Part shown: positions 24,251 to 35,900 of the stretch, in pieces | Position numbering within the stretch: the first letter of the stretch is position 1 | Layout: each line of letters begins with the position of its first letter | DNA from: Nymphaea colorata | Lineage: Eukaryota > Streptophyta > Magnoliopsida > Nymphaeales > Nymphaeaceae | Direction: 5' to 3' | Length of the DNA: 64,000 nt | Assembly (NCBI RefSeq): GCF_008831285.2 | Contig: NC_045138.2 | Coordinates: 5,051,205 to 5,115,204, forward strand | Translations under genes and position numbers: made by a program | Notes under the pieces: model-generated | What the model was told of the DNA's origin: nothing | Seen by the model: only the letters and a program-made list of their open reading frames with translations | Database searches by the model: none

Positions 24251-25083
24251 TCAACCCATTTCCTAGAACATAAGATGCCAAGATATTTATTCATTTTGAT
24301 GATATAGATGTTGGTGCATCAATAAAAAGAGTTGATCCAATCGTATGCTTGAGTTGGTCCTTTTACTGCCCATCTACCCTTTATATGGAAGGCTCATGGA
24401 AGCTACTTTGCCCTTTAGATGATTCTGGTGTGCCATATTATCATTTCATAAGTCTGTTCTTATATTCAAAACATTTTTATACATGTGCTGATTCAATGTA
24501 GATTAATCCTTTATTTCATGACTTTGGTTTGCCTTATCATCAATTCATAACTTTGTTATTATATGCAAAGATTCAATGTGACAGACACCCTTTCTTGCTC
24601 TCCCTGACAAAGTCAAATCGGAAAACTTGGTGCTCTGTCAAAATGTGGTTTTCTTTTTACTGTGGCTGTTGATGAATCATGAAGTTGGAGATGTTGGGAC
24701 TTCAATATGTGGCACTTTCAGAGGCAACATGGTTGAGAATGAGACGTTGCAATGACATCTTGGCCATATATCATGGATGGTGAAGATTGGATGTGGATGT
24801 GTTTCTTCTGTACTTTGGCCCACAACTTGGGGTCGTGTGTGGATAAACAAATATATTTTACAACCATAGAAGTTGAGGGCATGTGCATTATATTATTCAT
24901 TCTGCCTGCTCATTGGTAAATGCCCAAATAGTTAATCTTGTGTCATGTAATGGTTAAGATGCATTGGAATCTTATGACTTAAATCAAGGTTAACCACAGA
25001 TTGAAGGGCCTAAGCAACTGGCTTGTCATAATAATTAATATATAAAGAGAGACTTTGCAGAATGCGACTGACCCCTATGACAT
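24251..25083. other. Intergenic, no gene seen
   Basis: AT-rich DNA with only short spurious frames and no recognised motif. Confidence 0.4.
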
Positions 25084-25515
25084 AAAGATTGCAAGAGTAT
25101 ATTGTTTTTTCAAATAGGAACCGCCTTTTGTGGTTTATTCAATAAAGGTGATAGCCCATAAAAGCTGTCAAATATGAACCTGAAATATTACTAAACTACA
25201 AAGATTTTAAGAATACATTATTTTCTCCAATGGGGGCCACCTTTTGTGATTTATTCAATAAGGATGATACTTCCCATAAAAGCCGTCGATTATGAGCCTG
25301 AAATGAACTTAGTTTTTCTTCAATTTTTTTCTCAATAGCATCCTATGTTACTAAACTACAAAGATTTCAAGAATGCATTATTTTCTCAAATAGGAACCAC
25401 CTTTTGTGATTTACTCAATAAAGATGAGACTTCCCGTAAAAGCTGTCAAATATGATCCCGAAAGGAACTTAGTTTTGCTGCAAACTTTTTTTTTTCTCTA
25501 TGTTGTCCTATATTA
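25084..25515 (+). repeat. Three imperfect tandem copies of a ~110-165-bp unit
   Basis: Each unit contains 'caaagatt-caagaat-catta', 'ggaaccaccttttgtgattta' or a close variant, 'tcaataaagatga', 'cccataaaagctgtcaaatatga' and 'cctgaaa'. Units begin near 25084, 25191 and 25351. The first is shorter. They are non-coding. Confidence 0.7.
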
Positions 25516-25988
25516 CTAATTTCAAATTTGGTTGTTTTAGTTCTTTTTTATTTGTTTACTTCAGACTCTCGTTTAGCAGGTTCTAGAGAAAGTCAGGCAT
25601 CTATTAAAAGTTCGAAAATTGATCTCTTTTATGAAATTTTAGGCAAAAGGTATGCCTGAAAGGGAAAAGTACATGTGTAACGTACAAACTCAGAGTTAAG
25701 AGGCATATTCCTTTGTACATTTTCACACACTAATAAAATGCTTTTGTATACAATAAAGTTATTATTTATAAAAACCACGACTAAGAAGTCTTTATTTTAT
25801 ATAATAAACTTTTTCATTCATCACTATGGAGACATTGAGTAAATGCCAAGGGATTGTGAAAGGTGTTAAGCTGAACGTCCTGAACTGTGATCGGCGTCAG
25901 GCTGAGAATTCTGGATCAAGTCTCAACCATGTCCCTCTACATGTTGATCTTTCTCATGGCATTCTCTTGGCAAAACACAACTCAGAAT

Positions 25989-26129
25989 CAAGGGCGGAGG
26001 GATGGGGACCCGCCTGGGCCATGGCTCGGGTGAGCATAGGGAAAAAAAATTATATTGAAAACATCAAATTTTTTTAGTTTGACCCAACCCATCGTTCCTT
26101 TTAGCCCGACCTGCGGATCCTTTAGTATG
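25989..26129 (-). mobile_element. hAT-type MITE, GGGGCGGAG family, 3'-truncated
   Basis: Flanked by perfect 8-bp duplications CTCAGAAT (25981-25988 and 26130-26137). The left end is CAAGGGCGGAGG. The interior 'cgcctgggccatggctcggg' is the reverse complement of the right half of the 8766-8957 copy. The distal inverted repeat is gone although the duplication is intact, which suggests an internal or terminal deletion after insertion. Confidence 0.7.
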
Positions 26130-26474
26130 CTCAGAATCACCTTACAGCTTAATCTTTTCCATTGTACTATTTCGTTCTCTCGGCATTGGCGAGACACATT
26201 GACCTGGAGTCACTTAATTTCACCTCTCTCTCTCTCAACACCTAAGGTTCTGATATTTTTGTCTCTTTATTTATTTTATAGAGGTTTTATTTTTATCCCT
26301 TATACCTACTAATCACTGTGTGTGGGGTATTATGGGTAGGTGCTAAACACTTATATGCTCGAATGAAAAACAATATCAGTCGGTACTAGTTGAGAGAAAA
26401 ACAATGAAAAAGGATGTGAGAAATATTAATAATCTAGCATTAATTCTAACTTTTTTTTCTATGTTTTTCTCTTT

Positions 26475-26520
<46 letters not shown>
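26475..26520. repeat. (TA)n(GA)n compound microsatellite
   Basis: TA run to about 26498, followed by GA to 26520. Confidence 0.85.
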
Positions 26521-26691
26521 AAACAAGAAAAAAAACGTTGTTAATTAATGCTAGATGACAAAAGCATTCTATATCTTCTTTCTCCCTGTTCTTATCTCAA
26601 CCATCCATCTTGGAAAGATCAATAACTAAAATTTTTTTTTATGGATCTAGCACCTCAAGGTCTGTACCTACCATATTTTCTTTCTCTCTTT

Positions 26692-26692
26692 T

Positions 26693-26723
<31 letters not shown>

Positions 26724-26744
26724 TTATATATATATATATATATA
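26692..26744. repeat. (TA)n interrupted microsatellite
   Basis: TA repeats with TTTA interruptions, followed by a short ACAC/GTGT tract. Confidence 0.8.
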
Positions 26745-27191
26745 GACACACGGGTGTGTGTGTGAAACTCAAAATGAGATGTAGAAATAAACATAATTCC
26801 CTCATAAAGATAAAAGTAAATTATCATGTCAAAAAGCTCAGTGTACATTTTGGGTTACCGAAGCAAGAAAAGGCAAAAGGTGGACAAATATAAATGTCAT
26901 GGCGACATGCACGTGATAACATTCCTTTGCTATAAATGACATGAACGAGGGCAGGACACCGTGAACATTTTTATATTCCAACTAATAGAATTACAAATCA
27001 CGTGACAATATTTTCAGTATCATGTTTTCAATATAGTAGGGCTCTATGCCAGAGCTTTTATATTACAACATCAAGTCAAATTTCAAGTATAACTGGTAAA
27101 AAATAGCCAGATTTTTTCCATCTTTTACTTAGAAGAAACCATCCCAAGCTGAGAGACTTCATTTTTTGCAAGCATAAAACCCCCATGGCTA

Positions 27192-27635
27192 GAGATATCA
27201 TTACATCTGATTTGAATTGGAAATCTGACCGAATGGATATGGGAAAAAAAATTAATATGCAATTAAGGAATCGGACCGGATTCAGATTTAACATATGACA
27301 TTCAATTGGATTCAGATTTGGATACACATAAATGTCCAAACATAATCGGATTCAAAACGGGCTTAGTTTTAAATAAATTTATCGCATCCAATGCTCTTAC
27401 ATTTTCAAAATAGGGCAGATTATGTTCAAATTTTGGATTCGGATTCGGATATGAATGTAAGAATCAGATTAAATTTGGATTGGATTCATATTGTGAAATC
27501 GAAATTTGGATTCATATTCAAATAGGACTTTTTCTTGTTCAATTCAAATCTGAATTCGAATTCAAATATGTGAATATCCAAAAAAGCATATGTGATTAAG
27601 GGTACCTCCGACTCAAATCTGATCCGCTGACATCC
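27192..27635 (+). mobile_element. MITE, GGATGTCAAT family, copy C
   Basis: A 444-bp element flanked by perfect CTA duplications (27189-27191 and 27636-27638). The right end CGCTGACATCC and left end GAGATATCATTACATC are imperfectly inverse. The interior order (gaccggattcagattt ... ccaatgctcttacattttcaaaat ... ggattcggattcggatatg) matches copy A. It is non-coding. Confidence 0.65.
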
Positions 27636-27912
27636 CTACCCATCGCTAGTTTCCCTTCCCTTAGTCTTGGTCTATACTGCCTTTCAATTGTGACAGAGCC
27701 AATTAGCTTTGTCTTTTGGAGGGGGCCAAATAAACCAAAGATCAATTGCTACATAGGCCTACCATGATTTTTTCAAAAATTTCACAAGGGCTAAAACAAA
27801 AATTTTCAAAATATTAACAGTAAAATTGTGTTTTTCCAAAACCCAAGCAATTGGGGGGGTTTGGGGGGCGTCCATGCCTCTAAGCTTTGCACCACCACTG
27901 AGCACCTATGAT

Positions 27913-28076
27913 CAGGGCAGAGCCAGGATTTTTTTCAGGGGCAGGCCAAACGATTCGCAGGTCGGGCCAAGAGGAGCGACGGGTCAGACCAAACTAAAAA
28001 AAATGATTTTTTCAATATATGTATATTTTTTTTTTCATGCGCTCATCCTGGCCATGGCCCAGGCGCTCCAACCAGC
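27913..28076 (+). repeat. Truncated hAT MITE, GGGGCGGAG family
   Basis: It begins CAGGGCAGAGCCAGG and tracks the 8766-8957 copy through 'ggtcgggccaagaggagcga' and 'ggccatggccc'. The 3' terminal repeat and target duplication are missing. Confidence 0.6.
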
Positions 28077-31000
28077 TGCAACACATCTCTTTGGGGCTGT
28101 TTGGCACCAATAACAAATTATTATTATCAAATGGATCTACTTCAAAATTTATGGCGAATTCATGGAACACTATGTTACAGGGCTCTATGAATCTACCCAA
28201 GCTTACAATAACAATTTGTTACATGTGCCAAACGACCTCTTAGGGCAGCTGATTTGATTAAAAAGGGAAAAACAGCAACTTTGTGACACTGATTGATTTA
28301 TACATCAGGCAAGTGACTGAGACCATGTACAACAAGTTCATGACGTTCAACTGGACTCACCTTTCAACGTAAGTTGATTTTGCATTTGATAGCCTGTCTT
28401 TGGACATTGAAGAGAGTATACTTCTGCTAAGACGTCATCTACATATTTGATAAACATTATCAAAACTATTTTTGCGGGCAATGATCGAAATTGCAAGGTT
28501 TAAAAAACAGCCTTCAACGGGTCCCTCTACCAGCTTCTAACCATTGCGGATCATCAATTTCAGGAAAAGCCAAACAGGTTTCTTCTGCAGCTAGGAATGC
28601 CTTGTTGGTAGTCAGTCAAATCCCCATTGAAACCAACCAATGGAAACATAATAATCAAACTTCGGTTATTTTTTAAAGTTTTAAAATCGACTGGAATAGT
28701 CCAGTTCAAATCAAACTGGTGGCAAATTGATTCAGTTCAAAGACGATATAAGTGGGATACATGTTATACAATATCCATTTTAGTTATTTTGAATTTTCTA
28801 TCATTTTTACATATTTTTTATTTGAGAACTGAATACATTAATATTCAAAGATAAATATAATGGTTTTGATATCTTTTTTTTTTCCTATGATCTGGTGGGT
28901 GAACATGGAAAGAACCTGATTCTTTAGCACTTGACATCACACACTCACTTGGCCTGTTACTAATGCTACCACATTACACGCTGCCTCGTGCACGAAATGC
29001 CAGAAGTTCCTGATTTGCAGTGGAAGATGATTGTGACTAGAAGATATACCGGTAGATAGCAGGGGCAATGAAAAGTGGAGGCTTAAAATCCTCCCGTTAG
29101 AAGCCTCGGTTGCTTATGGCCAAGAGAAAAGCGAATAACCATTATATATATTGCCAATCTAGAGTTGGTTTACTTTGTTCAAGGCAGTACCAAAAAAATC
29201 TGTGATGGTCTCAGTATCTAAGCTATGTTTCGAGAGCAGATGTTTCAACACGACACAGGCCAACTAAGTTAACCCAGTTGAAATTACAGTCCATATATTG
29301 CAGCCAGCATATTGATCAGCAAAACTAATGAAGGGACATACACCTGCAGAACATATTCAAGATCATAACTCTTCAAAACCTTTGCAACTGCATATTGATC
29401 AGCAGCCACAACGACAAGTCATGCAGATTGACACTGCACAAGCATTCAACTACATGAAAAATGTAGCCTTTGTTCTTTTATAAATGAATCAATTCAAAAT
29501 TGCAAATATATTTGACAATGGTACAAGAATTTGTCTGCTACCAAATCAATGAAACTCTGCTGATCTTCTCAAACCCATTGAATTGCAAATAGTTTGGCCT
29601 TCTGTTTGCTATTCCAAAAAGAATAGTGATTCATAATCTCAGCCCCTGAGTCTTTCCACATCTCAGCTGTCCATCATATGGATTAGTGACCTTTTTTACA
29701 AATGCAGGAACCAAACAGCGTTCTGATGAGGACAAGTCACAACCAGATTTTCTCCATCCAGTATTTTAATTTTTAAAAGCAATCGGACCACATAGCTGTT
29801 GAATGCCTTCAGTTATCGTACCAATTGCACCTTCACATGATTAAAACAGTAGTACTACATAGAATTAGTATGGAAGCCCGTGAACAGTGATACTTTTCTC
29901 TTTCTCACATACACACACAGACACAACATACATTCATGAACTTCTTGTCACTATCACAGAAGAATTTATATTCTGATTTCAGTAGAAAAATAGGTGCAGA
30001 AAATTTTCATGATGACACACGTGTAGTTTCACTTATAAATGTGACGTTCAGTTGTAATGTGATAGCGACCAGAGCTAATGCAAAGGCACGAACCTGCCAA
30101 GCTCTGTTCTTCCATGTTTGCAATAATATGCCTTTTCCAGACTATTGGGCCATGGAATGTCATCTAACATTCAGAAGACCAACGCTGACCACTCTTGAAA
30201 GAGGAAGATTTACCCCTAATAAAAAATAAGGCAATCAATTGACCCTTCTTCATGACAAAGGTAACCATGTTTCCAAACTCCTAGAAAAACAATTATTGAA
30301 ACAGAAGCTTTGTGCTTATCCATTCATATTGGGAGCAAGATGCTCTTGAAGGATATGAATCCAATAAGAATGAAGCTTCAATGCAAAAACTATATTAAAG
30401 GATGGAATAACAAATTACATTCAAGTACCTACAGATACGTCAGCTTTTCTGGCATTCTTTCAAAGACAATAATTAAGAGGAAACTTCCTTTCATGCAGAA
30501 CTGGGCTTATCAGAAAGTCGTCACTAGTTTACAAAAATTCCATGTTGTGCTTCCTGTACCCTAAGAGTAACATGTATTCCTCCTAACTAAATTATTTCAG
30601 GACCTCAGGTCCATCTACACTTCAATTCAATGAAGCATTTTGGGTACAATTATCTTGTGATGTCTGCCACATTTACAATACTTACAACCTATTGAAAACT
30701 TTATGAGGACCTACAGGTTGAAGAAAGCACATTACAAGGCCAAATATCATATAACAAATTGCATATTGGTTTTGCTAAGCTGTTGTGGATACCTATGATT
30801 CTCCATCCCAAGCAGAGAAAAAATCAGAGGTAATATAATGAGGTACAATTTGTGATTCTTAAGCACCTTCTTTGAAAGCCAAGACCCTTAACAGGCTACT
30901 GTCAATCACAAGCATAACCCTGAGTTCAACAATCACAACTCACAAGTGCAATAGTGAACAGCTGTGACGACAGTGAAGAAAATGCAACCTTGGTTGAAAG

Positions 31001-32955
31001 TCATGTACCCTGCAGTTCAATTTTTAGCAAATGAGATTTTCAAATTTTTGTTACAGACTCTAAATATTGATGTTTGACGTATACCAAGCGAATGCAATGC
31101 AAGTAGCCTTATCAGATTAACTGGTCTAACCGTCTAAGTTTTGTAAGTCAAATAGGTGATGACTGCATGGTCCATGCCTGGCTCTGTAAGCATGAAATCA
31201 GGTTCAGAAAACTCCATATGAATTTTGCCCTTTTCAATACTCTTACTGCCTTTCCAAAACAATCAGTGAAATATTCCTCTCTGTATTGCCGATTTGGCGT
31301 AAATTGATTGATGAACTTAAAAGGCTAAAAATCTAACTGAAAAATTAGAAAAAGAAAAATCAGCCATCCTTCCTAAGCATCCATTACTCAACATACTTCA
31401 GTAGAAGACTAGAAGTGATTCCTACCCTTGTGGAATCTGGACATTCCTATGCTTAGGACAATGACACATTGGAATAGAGCGCCAAAATTCCCACACATGA
31501 CAATCAAGATTTCTGAAACATATTCTTAAAATTTCTCAATAAAAGCATCACCTGCATATTACACAATTCACTGGATATTTCAGCAGAGCACAATATGCTA
31601 CCTGTGCTGCACATCTTACCATTTAACACATTGCGATTTGAACTAAGGTTGACTATGAAATACTTTGTGCAAGCTATGTTACATGGGTGGTGAGCGTGTG
31701 ACTATTAGATAACAAAAGAAACATATTGTGAACAAAATACTTTATATATTGATGAACAACATACCGGAAAAACATTCACAATTCATAAGATGAAGAATAA
31801 CCCCATTGACCAAATAAAGAAAGAAACATTAAAAAATAAATAAAAGCTTTAATAAACAAAAATGATATTGGGCTTGGACAAAGTTGATTGAATCCATACT
31901 TGGACAAAAAGGTAAAATGATGTGTTCACTAGACCTGAGACTGCTTTGACCATGTCCCATGTTCACTCTTGCTTCATGAAGTGATCACACAGGCTCAGCA
32001 TCCTTTTAGGCATGACCACATGACATAGTAGAAAAAGGTTATTATCTGCTTATCATGCATGTATTTTTTTTTGTGTCATTTATAGCAAAACGACCTACCA
32101 TGTCCCATATTGATCAGATTATATAATTGATTCTGTACTGCTCTCCCCATCAGACCAACCACAAAGAAACAATAGTTTACAGCAACAGATTATTTCTATT
32201 AATTCATTTTCTCTGTGGTGTATATAAATTGATGAGAAGCCAACCCAGATGATTGAATAAAATAGTTGAACTCCAAAATAAACCTTTTGTGGTGTATATA
32301 AATTTATGAAAAGCCAACCCACTGACCCAAATGGTTGAAGAAAATAGTTGAACACCTACTCCAAAGAAAACCTTCCTGATCAAAAGTGAATGAAGGCCTT
32401 GCCCTTCATCTTCACACCTTTCTCCTCATGGTGGGTGAGCAGCCCATGTGTGAAGAATAGAAAGAGGGAGAGAAGAACTGTGAGAAGGGTGCCATGGCTG
32501 GTCATCTTCTTTGTCACTGATGCTGGTAACAAGGCAATATTGTTCAGCTTCAGAGAGATAGAGCAATACATCGACTCCAGAGGGGAAAGGATAGGCATGG
32601 ATCTGGAGGGAGAGAAAAAGAGAGACAGAATCCAATAAAACCTCCTTCTTTCAGGATCACTCATCTTATCTAAAATGAACTGCCCTAGCTTATTATGCAG
32701 GGTATGCATATACATGACAGTATGCATAACTCAGTTCCAAAACATTTAGAATGATTAAAGCACACCATCGTTTGTCAATAATATGTTTTTACTTTTTATT
32801 TCCCTTCAAAATAAAGAACCCAACTAAGCATGTTTTTCAGAATTCAGAACAAAAAATGCAAAATAAATAGCAGCCATCAGCAACCTATATTAGATGGACA
32901 TGAGAGACCACACTAACCTGCAGGAATAGAAACTATTTAAACAAAGGATGAGAAG
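28077..32955. other. Gene-poor interval downstream of the PIG-Q gene
   Basis: I recognise no conserved protein, tRNA or rRNA in this 4.9-kb AT-rich interval. The scattered short frames show no family signature. The end near 32955 should include the PIG-Q 3' UTR. A tandem duplication of about 75 bp lies at 32211-32370. Confidence 0.4.
32211..32370. repeat. Tandem duplication of ~75 bp
   Basis: 'gtggtgtatataaattgatgagaagccaaccca' and 'aaaatagttgaac' recur as 'gtggtgtatataaatttatgaaaagccaaccca' and 'aaaatagttgaac'. Confidence 0.75.
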
Positions 32956-35900
32956 TTAGCCCTCATTTCCGCATAATGAAAGCACTGATGAGTGAGCAAC
33001 CAACCAAATCTGTTTAGCGTCAATAGATATCCACGGCATTGTAGAAGGAATTGCAGTATTTATAGTAGATGGAATTCTGTAAACATACAAGCTATTCAGA
33101 GAAGATTACAGGAGCAGTTGAAACTCTGAAGGAATGCAGCTCAATTATAGAAGCCAAAAGACTACCTCGTGCCACTAAGAAGATCATAAACTGATGAAAC
33201 ACCAAAAGGGAAAGAAGCTCCATAAAAAATCCGTCTGTAATGTGGATGGATAATTTGACCTGTTGCATAAGAAAGCCATTTTAATCTGTCCTTAAAAGTC
33301 TACCCATGCCAAACATAGGATAGATTATAAACTTGTTTTTCTCATTCTCTTCTTCATAGCAAACACAAAAAAGGAACACTTGCAGTAGAAGGGGACAAGA
33401 AACAGAAAAAAAAATGACAAAAAAGTTCTAAGGGAACATGAGACTAATTTGTTCTTTCCTTTGTACGGAAGCCAAGAAACTTAACCTATGTGTCAAACTC
33501 TTGACATTCTTTTAGTTCAAGGTTTTAAGCTGAACCATGGACAGACATGTGGAGCCCTTGTTTGCAAGAAGATATACGAACGAAAACTATTTCAACCAGA
33601 AAACTCTACTTTCTCATGTAACATGTTTTCCTAGCAACAAGGAACATTACATATTATGAAAAATCTTCAGAATCACAACGGTCTATATTGTACCCAAAAA
33701 AAAATTCTAAAATCCAAATTTCTGAATGATTAGATTTCACAAAAGCACAGCTGGGCATGGCAGCTAGGCAATTTTCAAAGGCATAGGGAGTTATGGGTCC
33801 ACGCATAGTTCCTCAGTCCTAGATATACGGATTTTTCCGGAACCAAACATATTTTAAAATTGATTACAAGTTTAAATTTCTGAACAAGTGGATTTGTGCA
33901 AAAGAAGCTTTCAACAAATTCCCAAGTTGTTCCTTATCACCAAATAACATACTCAAATATCAGAACATGGTTATCTACAGACAACAAGGCTGTGCAAAAC
34001 TTGGTCTCAAGTTCAGTATCAGAGCTGACCCGCTCTAAGAACTAAAATGCATTTCCTGCTCAATGGAAAAACTGACCCCATCATACTCAGTTTGAATGTA
34101 GAGCCAAGCTTCCAAACACACCGGTTTAAAAACTTGTGGGACACCAACAAATATCAAAGAATATGTCCATACTCTAGGGATTTTCCTCCAGGCGGCAGGG
34201 TCGGGTTGCCCTAACAATGCTGTTTGGTGCTGCTGCAGTCACATGTACGATGGCCTGGCTCAGACCACGGCCCATAAATTTCAGATGGAGCTGGATTCGG
34301 ACATGCCAGACATGATCCGAACCTTGCCCATGTGCAGCCATACTGACGGATACTCTCAAGTCTCAACTGCCAGAAAGAGAGATGATAGATTTTCAAAATT
34401 GCTTTTAAATAATAACTAAAAGGGTAGATTTTCAGGGAAAATGGGAATCCTATTAAATAAGGCAGACAAAGAACGTCTACAGCTTCAGCCTAAGGCTCAC
34501 CTAAGCTAGTAGAGCTGACGTTTAGAACTGAAACAATCCTCTCTGGTCTTCCCTGCATCTGCTGATTTGTGAAGCCTGGCAATATTTCAAACCATATTCC
34601 AGAGGGAAATCTTCTTGGTTGAATAATCCAAAAGAAAATTTCAGGACATGGAATTGCATGCAGGATTGAGATTGAGACTTCAATAAATATACAAATAAAT
34701 GTGATGGTTGAATTAATAATTGTGAAAAAAATGTAGAAAACTGAAGTTGTTGGAAGCAGAAGCAGGAGCGGAGAAAACAGAAGAGATCCAACAACATGCT
34801 CCTTCACACTATAATCATAGCTATCCAATCTTAGCCGAAGAGGATTCCACTTTCGACCCCTGCAAAATGAGCAAGATCTATATCAAGAATGATACTCATT
34901 GACAAGTACTCTTGCTTACAAGCATTCAGAAACAGAAAGAACTTCACAACCCATAAACTTCTACATGGAGAAATCAGAACTTACATGGATCAAATTCAAG
35001 AAACAAAAGACACTCACTTCCATAGAAAACATTGATAAATTGATCTTCTAAGGACATTAATTTAGTCAAGTCAAGAAGTAAATCAGCAACTAAAAATCCA
35101 GATCCAAGGAGAACCAACCTGAAAATGCGCCATAAAGATGCCAAAGCTTGAAGCTGTTGCGTATACAAAAGTGATATTAACCAATTTAGTGTGGATAAAT
35201 GGGATGTCACAAGAAATATCATGTCAAGGCAAAGTGCTTCTGCTACTGTCATACCAAAAAGGATGCCTGAAATTGAAAGTCCTATAGCAAAACATCTGAG
35301 GAAAGGCCTCATAAAAAACCAGAAGGTAGACCACACTTGGATTACATTCAGTGATATCACTCCAAGCATTTCAGCCAGCTCAGTATTAAGTTTGAAACCA
35401 GCAGGGACACCCATCAGCCAAACACAACCTGAACGTAATATATTATTGGTGACATTGTGAACCAACAATGAGTACCATGTGCAGACTGCATCAAGGTGGC
35501 ACAACAGAGAAAGCCCAAAGATGTTCCCCAGGATAACATCAAGAATGATACTCAACCACATAGAATGCTTACGTACTGCATCCTTGTGTGCATATTCCAC
35601 ACATGCTTGGTGTCTGCAGAACAAACCAAAACAATAAATCATGTGTCATTTGGTAAACAGGTTTGACGGAAAAAATATGTCAAAACATGAAATATTATGG
35701 GGGCTGGATAGATAACCTGATACCACTACCTCGGAGGTAGATAGGCCAGTAGAGAAGTTGACAACTTCGGATGTGGACATTTTTCCATGTATGCCTAAAC
35801 AGTTTGCTTAATATCATGCATAACGGTGATAACAGCCAATATTTCATGATCTTATGGCAGATCTGTATAATAACATAAAGAAATGCTGATGTTGAAGCCG

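Noticed and set aside
29936..30564. Two plus-strand frames of 84-97 codons
   Set aside because: Codon texture and content look random for AT-rich DNA; no motif, no splice support.
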